Source: Bacteroidota bacterium | Lineage (GTDB): Bacteria; Bacteroidota; Bacteroidia; Chitinophagales; Chitinophagaceae | Assembly: GCA_023386555.1 (NCBI GenBank) | Contig: JAEWJK010000014.1 | Coordinates: 142,794 to 206,793 of the forward strand | Reading direction: 5' to 3' | Length of the DNA stretch: 64,000 nucleotides | Part shown: positions 60,125 through 64,000 of the stretch, one piece after another | How the letters are laid out: the number at the start of each line of letters is the position of its first letter | How positions within the stretch are numbered: the first letter of the stretch is position 1 | Position numbers and translations under genes: made by a program | The notes under the pieces: model-generated | What the model was told of the DNA's origin: nothing | Database searches by the model: none | The model's input: the letters and a program-made list of their open reading frames with translations, nothing else

Positions 60125-60757
60125 ATGGCACTAGTAGGAAAAAAAGCACCACAATTTGTAGCAGGTGCAGTGATTAATGGAGAAGAGATTGTAGAGAATT
60201 TCAGTTTAGAACAGTATGTTGGTAAGAAGAATGTGATCTTGTTCTTTTATCCGAAAGATTTCACATTTGTTTGTCCAACAGAAATACATGCCTTCCAGGA
60301 GAAACTGGCAGAGTTTGAAAAGAGAGATACAGTTGTTATCGGTTGTTCAACAGACACCGAAGAAACACATCTTGCATGGTTAAACACACCGAAAGATAAT
60401 GGTGGTATACAGGGTGTAACATTTCCCATCATTGCAGATACAGCAAAAGTTATTTCATTAAACTTTGGTGTATTGGGTGGTGAATATAGTTTCGACGCTA
60501 ACAGCAGAACCTGGTCGTTCAATGGTACACCTATCGCTTACAGGGGAACTTTCCTGATCGACAAAACAGGTGTGGTTCGTCATGAGTCTATCAACGATTT
60601 TCCTTTAGGAAGAAATATTGATGAATACATTCGTTTGATAGATGCTCAATTGCATGTTGAGAAATATGGAGAAGTTTGTCCCGCTAACTGGGAAGAAGGT
60701 GAAGTAGCCATGAAGGCAACTACTGAAGGTGTGGCAGAATATTTTTCTAATAATTAA
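60125..60757 (+). CDS. Typical 2-Cys peroxiredoxin
   Basis: Cytoplasmic thiol peroxidase that reduces H2O2 and organic peroxides. The 210-residue protein has peroxidatic Cys50 in DFTFVCPTEI and resolving Cys185 in GEVCPANWEEG, and a C-terminal YF motif (EYFSNN) linked to sensitivity to overoxidation in eukaryotic-like members. It belongs to the AhpC/Prx1 group. Its gene starts an operon with a thioredoxin-like gene ten nucleotides downstream, a plausible reductant, and a third small gene. Confidence 0.95.
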   Translation: MALVGKKAPQFVAGAVINGEEIVENFSLEQYVGKKNVILFFYPKDFTFVCPTEIHAFQEKLAEFEKRDTVVIGCSTDTEETHLAWLNTPKDNGGIQGVTFPIIADTAKVISLNFGVLGGEYSFDANSRTWSFNGTPIAYRGTFLIDKTGVVRHESINDFPLGRNIDEYIRLIDAQLHVEKYGEVCPANWEEGEVAMKATTEGVAEYFSNN

Positions 60758-60767
60758 TTGATGAGTG

Positions 60768-61079
60768 ATGATAGAATTAACGAGTGATAACCTGGAACAA
60801 CTGTTAGCAGAAAACGAAACCGTGATCGTTCAGTATTCAGCTGGCTGGTGTGGTAACTGCAGGCTCATGAAACCTAAATTCAAAAGACTGGCAGGTGAAC
60901 ATGCAAACGCCACTTTTGTTATTGCAGATGCTGAAAAGTTTCCGGCTTCACGTAAGCTGGCCAATGTAAACAATCTTCCCACTTTTGCAAGTTTCAAAAA
61001 AGGAAGTTTGTTATCACAGGTACAAACGAATAAAGAAGAACAATTAAAAATCTTGATAGATGAAGCTACCCGTAATTAG
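60768..61079 (+). CDS. Thioredoxin-family protein
   Basis: A 103-residue thioredoxin fold protein with active-site WCGNC (Cys28 and Cys31) instead of the classical WCGPC, and cis-proline in NNLPTFASFKKG. Position next to a 2-Cys peroxiredoxin suggests it reduces that enzyme. I chose ATG 60768 over a GTG one codon upstream. It overlaps the next gene by 20 nt, so coupled translation is likely. Confidence 0.9.
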   Translation: MIELTSDNLEQLLAENETVIVQYSAGWCGNCRLMKPKFKRLAGEHANATFVIADAEKFPASRKLANVNNLPTFASFKKGSLLSQVQTNKEEQLKILIDEATRN

Positions 61080-61308
61080 ACAAATTCAACGTAGCTGTTC
61101 GGTAGAAGAAATAGAAACAGCGATCAAAGTGCTCGAGGCAACATCAGAAGCAGCGTCTTTAAAAGATGAAGAATTGAATGTTATTGGTGAGCTGATCTCT
61201 AATTTGTGTGGTGCAATGGAAGTTCACCAGATGATTGCAGAAGGTATGGCCGAAAAAGATGCAGCTAATGCTTTTATGAAAAAAGTTGTTAGTTCAATAG
61301 ATCGGTAA
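61060..61308 (+). CDS. Small conserved-looking helical protein (possibly DUF6952)
   Basis: An 82-residue, mostly helical protein (CSVEEIETAIKVLEATSEAA, then ELISNLCGAMEVHQMIAEGM). It overlaps the thioredoxin gene by 20 nt in another frame and continues for 229 nt, so it is a real coding overlap. I recall small proteins of this type beside thioredoxin genes in Bacteroidota under DUF6952, which is from memory. Function is unknown; two cysteines are present (13 and 50). A strong terminator follows. Confidence 0.85.
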   Translation: MKLPVIRQIQRSCSVEEIETAIKVLEATSEAASLKDEELNVIGELISNLCGAMEVHQMIAEGMAEKDAANAFMKKVVSSIDR

Positions 61309-61328
61309 CCATTACCAGCTATTTTATT

Positions 61329-61357
61329 AAAAAGCACTGAGTTTCAGTGCTTTTTTG
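61329..61357 (+). terminator. Terminator of the peroxiredoxin operon
   Basis: A 12-bp stem AAAAAGCACTGA/TCAGTGCTTTTT with loop GTT and extra T residues, 20 nt after the stop codon. Confidence 0.85.
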
Positions 61358-61427
61358 TTTTTAAACCTTTTCTTATTGCCGCTGTCTCAGCAGAATCACC
61401 ACCTTTAATCATCTAAATCTGCTTTGC

Positions 61428-62588
61428 ATGCCCTACCGTAAAACTGCTTTGGTTGTTACAGCCATTATTGCTGTATCCACCTTGTTCTTAGTAGCCTGTA
61501 AAAAGAATAATGATATTGTCGCCACAGATCCCTGGGCCGATGTTTTGAATCTTCCTTCGCAGCCATACAATTATTCCAACATAACATTACCGGCCTATTT
61601 ATCTACACCAAACATTAACGGACAAAATAATACACCTGCTAATAATCAAATAACAGACTGGGGTGCTACTTTAGGAAGAGTGATCTTCTACGATAAAAAC
61701 GTATCGCTCAACAAAACAATTTCATGTGCATCCTGCCATCCTCAATCCACTGCCTTCTCCGATAATCTTGCACTTAGCAAAGGATTTCTCGGTGGCAATA
61801 CAGGTAGAAATTCAATGGTATTAACCAATGCAAGATTTTATCCAAATGGCAGATATTTCTGGGATGAAAGAGCCAATACATTAGAGATACAAACACTCCT
61901 TCCAATACAGGATCATATTGAAATGGGAATGCATTTAGATACACTGGTCAACCGATTTAAAAACCTCAACTATTATCCATCGCTGTTCACAAAAGCTTTT
62001 GGTGATGCTACCGTAAACAGTGACAGGATTTCAAGATCACTCTCACAATTCATCCGTTCTATTGTTTCCTATGAATCAAAGTATGATGCAGGCAGAGCCA
62101 CTTTACCGGTAAATGCAGCTCCACCAACATTCAACTTTCCAAACTTCACTGCACAGGAAAATAGAGGAATGCAGCTCTTCTTCACACCACAATTAGCTTG
62201 TGCCGGATGCCATGGTACCGAAACTTTCACTGCAGCAACAGCCAAACATAACGGACTCGATGCTACCACCACCGATCGTGGATTTGGCGCTGCTACCAAC
62301 AGTATTTTAAATGATGGAAAATTCAAAGTGCCTTCATTAAGAAATGTGGAGTTGACCTCACCTTATATGCATGACGGAAGATTTGCAACACTTGAACAGG
62401 TAGTAGAACATTATAACAGCGGATTAAAAAATCATCCGAATCTTGATCCTGCTTTAAAACAACCAAATGGATTACCCAAACAACTCAACCTTACTGTTGC
62501 AGACAAAGCTGCTTTAGTGGCATTTTTGAAAACGCTTACTGATACAAAAATGACTACAGATGTAAAATATTCCAATCCCTTTAAATAA
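61428..62588 (+). CDS. Dihaem cytochrome c peroxidase (MauG/CcpA-like) lipoprotein
   Basis: Periplasm-facing peroxidase of 386 residues. A lipobox (FLVAC, Cys24) suggests a lipoprotein. Two c-type haem sites are visible: CASCH (residues 100-104) and CAGCH (258-262), each with the CxxCH pattern. The stretch SPYMHDGRFATLEQVVEHYN is typical of the family. Such enzymes reduce H2O2 with electrons from cytochrome c, or oxidise other substrates in MauG-like members; which role applies cannot be read. It follows the peroxiredoxin operon, giving a local antioxidant theme. Confidence 0.93.
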   Translation: MPYRKTALVVTAIIAVSTLFLVACKKNNDIVATDPWADVLNLPSQPYNYSNITLPAYLSTPNINGQNNTPANNQITDWGATLGRVIFYDKNVSLNKTISCASCHPQSTAFSDNLALSKGFLGGNTGRNSMVLTNARFYPNGRYFWDERANTLEIQTLLPIQDHIEMGMHLDTLVNRFKNLNYYPSLFTKAFGDATVNSDRISRSLSQFIRSIVSYESKYDAGRATLPVNAAPPTFNFPNFTAQENRGMQLFFTPQLACAGCHGTETFTAATAKHNGLDATTTDRGFGAATNSILNDGKFKVPSLRNVELTSPYMHDGRFATLEQVVEHYNSGLKNHPNLDPALKQPNGLPKQLNLTVADKAALVAFLKTLTDTKMTTDVKYSNPFK

Positions 62589-62594
62589 AAATGA

Positions 62595-62651
62595 GGCAGT
62601 TATAGAACTGCCCCCACACCTGGAAATGGGTTTCTGCCGAAGCCATTCCAG
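62595..62651. repeat. Two hairpins in the long gap 62589-62901
   Basis: GGCAGTT-ATAG-AACTGCC (62595-62612) directly follows the peroxidase gene but lacks a T tract. CTGGAAATGG (from 62620) pairs with CCATTCCAG (ending 62651) with one bulge. No coding region is supported anywhere in this 313-nt gap. Confidence 0.45.
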
Positions 62652-62743
62652 CGTTATTTATACTGTTTGAAAAACTATGCCAAAGGCAAGAAGAGAAGGG
62701 AATATTTAGTTAACCGGCTGCAGTTTATTATGGCTTCGTCTGT

Positions 62744-62855
62744 TGCTACGCTCAGTTCAAGGTTCTGTTTTTATGGGAGCTAAGCGTAGCAGTTTATCCT
62801 GAGCTTGTCGAAGGATCACTCACTTCAATGTTCAGAACTTTAATGATCATGAACC
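62744..62855 (+). repeat. Dispersed repeat, copy I, with nested palindromes
   Basis: TGCTACGCT (62744-62752) pairs with AGCGTAGCA (62783-62791) across a loop that contains TCAAGGTTCTGTT, also seen at copy B. Next come CCTGAGCTTGTCGAAGGA (near 62798-62815), an imperfect palindrome known to me as a widespread bacterial intergenic motif, and then the left module TCACTCACTTC with GTTCAGAACTTT. The right core is absent. Confidence 0.5.
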
Positions 62856-62901
62856 TGCACAAAATGAGTTAACTATATTTATAAAAACATTACCGACTCA
62901 T

Positions 62902-63546
62902 TTGGACAATCTATTCACCACCATATTAAACCTCGCCGGCACTTTTGCTTTTGCACTCAGTGGAATAAGAATGGCTTCCGGTAAACAGATAGACTGGTTT
63001 GGTGCTTATATGGTTGGATTGGCTACAGCCATCGGTGGTGGAACTATCAGGGACTTATTACTAGATGTAACACCATTCTGGATGCTGGACAGCATGTATT
63101 TTATTGTAACAGGTATTGCTTTACTGGTAACATTATTTTTAAAAGAAAGAATTATACGTTGGCAGAATACATTGTTTTTGTTTGATACGATCGGTCTTGG
63201 ATTATTCACCATCGTTGGCATCAGTAAAAGTGTAGATGCAGGTTTACCTGTATGGGTTTGTATTGCTATGGGTACCATCACAGGATCATTAGGTGGTGTA
63301 ATAAGAGATGTGTTATTGAATGAAGTGCCTTTATTATTACGAAAAGATATTTATGCTTTGGCATGTGTGGCAGGTGGACTGGTTTATTTTGTCTGCATCT
63401 ATTTAAACTTCGCAACCAGTATTACCGAACTGATCGCTGCATTGGTAGTGATATTGATAAGAATTATTGCATTGAAATATCATATTCATTTACCGGTGTT
63501 AGAGTCTATGAAGAATAAATCGGGAGATGCCAAGGATAAAATTTGA
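62902..63546 (+). CDS. TRIC/UPF0126 family membrane protein
   Basis: A 214-residue, seven-helix membrane protein of the UPF0126 family, whose members include bacterial TRIC-type trimeric cation channels. Two copies of a glycine-rich motif are visible: AIGGGTIRDLLL (from residue 43) and LGGVIRDVLL (from 130), reflecting the internal repeat of the fold. No ATG is available upstream or near, so a TTG start at 62902 is inferred (DNLFTTILNLAGTFAFALSG). A TATATTTA element lies about 20 nt upstream. Ion selectivity is unknown. Confidence 0.9.
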   Translation: MDNLFTTILNLAGTFAFALSGIRMASGKQIDWFGAYMVGLATAIGGGTIRDLLLDVTPFWMLDSMYFIVTGIALLVTLFLKERIIRWQNTLFLFDTIGLGLFTIVGISKSVDAGLPVWVCIAMGTITGSLGGVIRDVLLNEVPLLLRKDIYALACVAGGLVYFVCIYLNFATSITELIAALVVILIRIIALKYHIHLPVLESMKNKSGDAKDKI

Positions 63547-63668
63547 TTTTCTTAAAGTTGTATTGCCGCAATTGACAATACAAAAAACGAAACATTACTT
63601 TCCTGAATATCAATGTAGAAAGAAATTAAAGATTTCGTTTAATTTCAATAATACAAACGTTGGCAGAA

Positions 63669-64000
63669 ATGAAAACCCGACACTCCCTAAGGATGAAACC
63701 GATTATTGCAATTCTAATGACATTAACCATGACAAGCTGCATGGTTAATTATCCAATGACAACTTTTTATGTTAAGAATAATTCTGACAAGCCGATGAAT
63801 TTTAAGGCTAGTGTTATGAAATACAGTTCAATGGGACAATTTGAAATGACATTACCTTTTACAGTTTTACCGCACGACAGTGTTATTGCTCGACAAGTTG
63901 GTTTGCGAAAAGATGCAGCACCTACTGCCTGGTTTTCAAGCTTTATAATTTTTCCTACTGACAGTGTTTTATTAAATGACCCAAACAACTCTGTTAATTG
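63669..64000 (+). CDS. Predicted lipoprotein, partial at window edge
   Basis: Open from ATG 63669 (or in-frame ATG 63693) to the end of the window, so incomplete. The start region has a lipoprotein signal (MKPIIAILMTLTMTSC, cysteine at residue 24 from the first ATG). The mature part starts as a beta-rich domain (TTFYVKNNSDKPMNFKASVM, then FTVLPHDSVIARQVG). I do not recognise the family. A few codons (CCG, CGA, GAC) look unlike the neighbours, but this is an impression only. Confidence 0.65.
   Translation, partial: MKTRHSLRMKPIIAILMTLTMTSCMVNYPMTTFYVKNNSDKPMNFKASVMKYSSMGQFEMTLPFTVLPHDSVIARQVGLRKDAAPTAWFSSFIIFPTDSVLLNDPNNSVN

Noticed and set aside
63655..63680. Integron attC-like site before the last gene (AACGTTGGCAG)
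   Set aside because: One short motif without a paired site or the needed stem structure is insufficient, and no integrase is present.
1..64000. CRISPR array, prophage or integrated conjugative element
   Set aside because: No regularly spaced repeat-spacer units, cas genes, structural phage genes, integrases or transfer genes were seen. The simple repeats found are short and irregular.

Overview
The window looks like chromosomal DNA from a Bacteroidota bacterium, most plausibly a Chitinophagaceae-type member; the family-level guess is inference. Supporting signs are a compact mraZ-rsmH-ftsL-ftsI(PASTA)-murE-mraY-murD cell-wall cluster, three secreted proteins with type IX secretion (T9SS) C-terminal sorting domains, tandem DUF1573 proteins, SprB-type repeats, a TonB-dependent receptor, AT-rich intergenic DNA, no clear Shine-Dalgarno use, and repeated TAnnTTTG promoter elements. 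No rRNA, CRISPR array, prophage or transposase gene is visible.

Layout. 1-7919 (minus): division and peptidoglycan cluster, cut at murD by the window edge. 8206-15989: queA, an orphan histidine kinase, a YqgE protein, a T9SS-exported sugar dehydrogenase, malate dehydrogenase, a small envelope protein and a GT9 glycosyltransferase. 16086-22940: transport block (MFS symporter, DedA-like protein with an unusual N-terminal domain, dicarboxylate/amino-acid symporter, two tandem APC permeases). 23202-31018: YebC, DCC1 thioredoxin-like protein, desaturase-like protein, small proteins, fused 2-oxoacid dehydrogenase E1, two DUF1573 proteins and an aminotransferase. 31163-38390: TonB-dependent receptor, a large WD40-caspase protein with an EF-hand-like loop, and a metallo-beta-lactamase-fold hydrolase. 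38486-51137: signalling region with a receiver plus PAS kinase, an OmpR/kinase pair with a PepSY-like lipoprotein, and a minus-strand hybrid kinase-CheR-CheB-receiver kinase operon. 51290-59236: T9SS proteins, GT39 glycosyltransferase, NAD(P)-binding protein and SRPBCC protein. 59489-64000: a CAU tRNA next to a GIY-YIG nuclease gene flanked by a second copy of the tRNA 3' end, then a peroxiredoxin-thioredoxin-small protein operon, a dihaem peroxidase, a TRIC/UPF0126 membrane protein and a truncated lipoprotein gene.

The most interesting structures are (1) the tRNA/GIY-YIG arrangement with duplicated tRNA 3' end and terminators, a possible minimal tRNA-targeting mobile element; (2) a modular dispersed intergenic repeat family (core GTACAAGAGTGCGACGCAAC, left module TGTGTCACTCACTTC), with at least eight full, partial or rearranged copies, two of them inside the cell-wall cluster; (3) six genes whose -7 promoter element lies only 4-5 nt before the start codon, suggesting leaderless mRNAs; and (4) the caspase-WD40-EF-hand protein. 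All statements come from reading the sequence; no database search or structure prediction was run.
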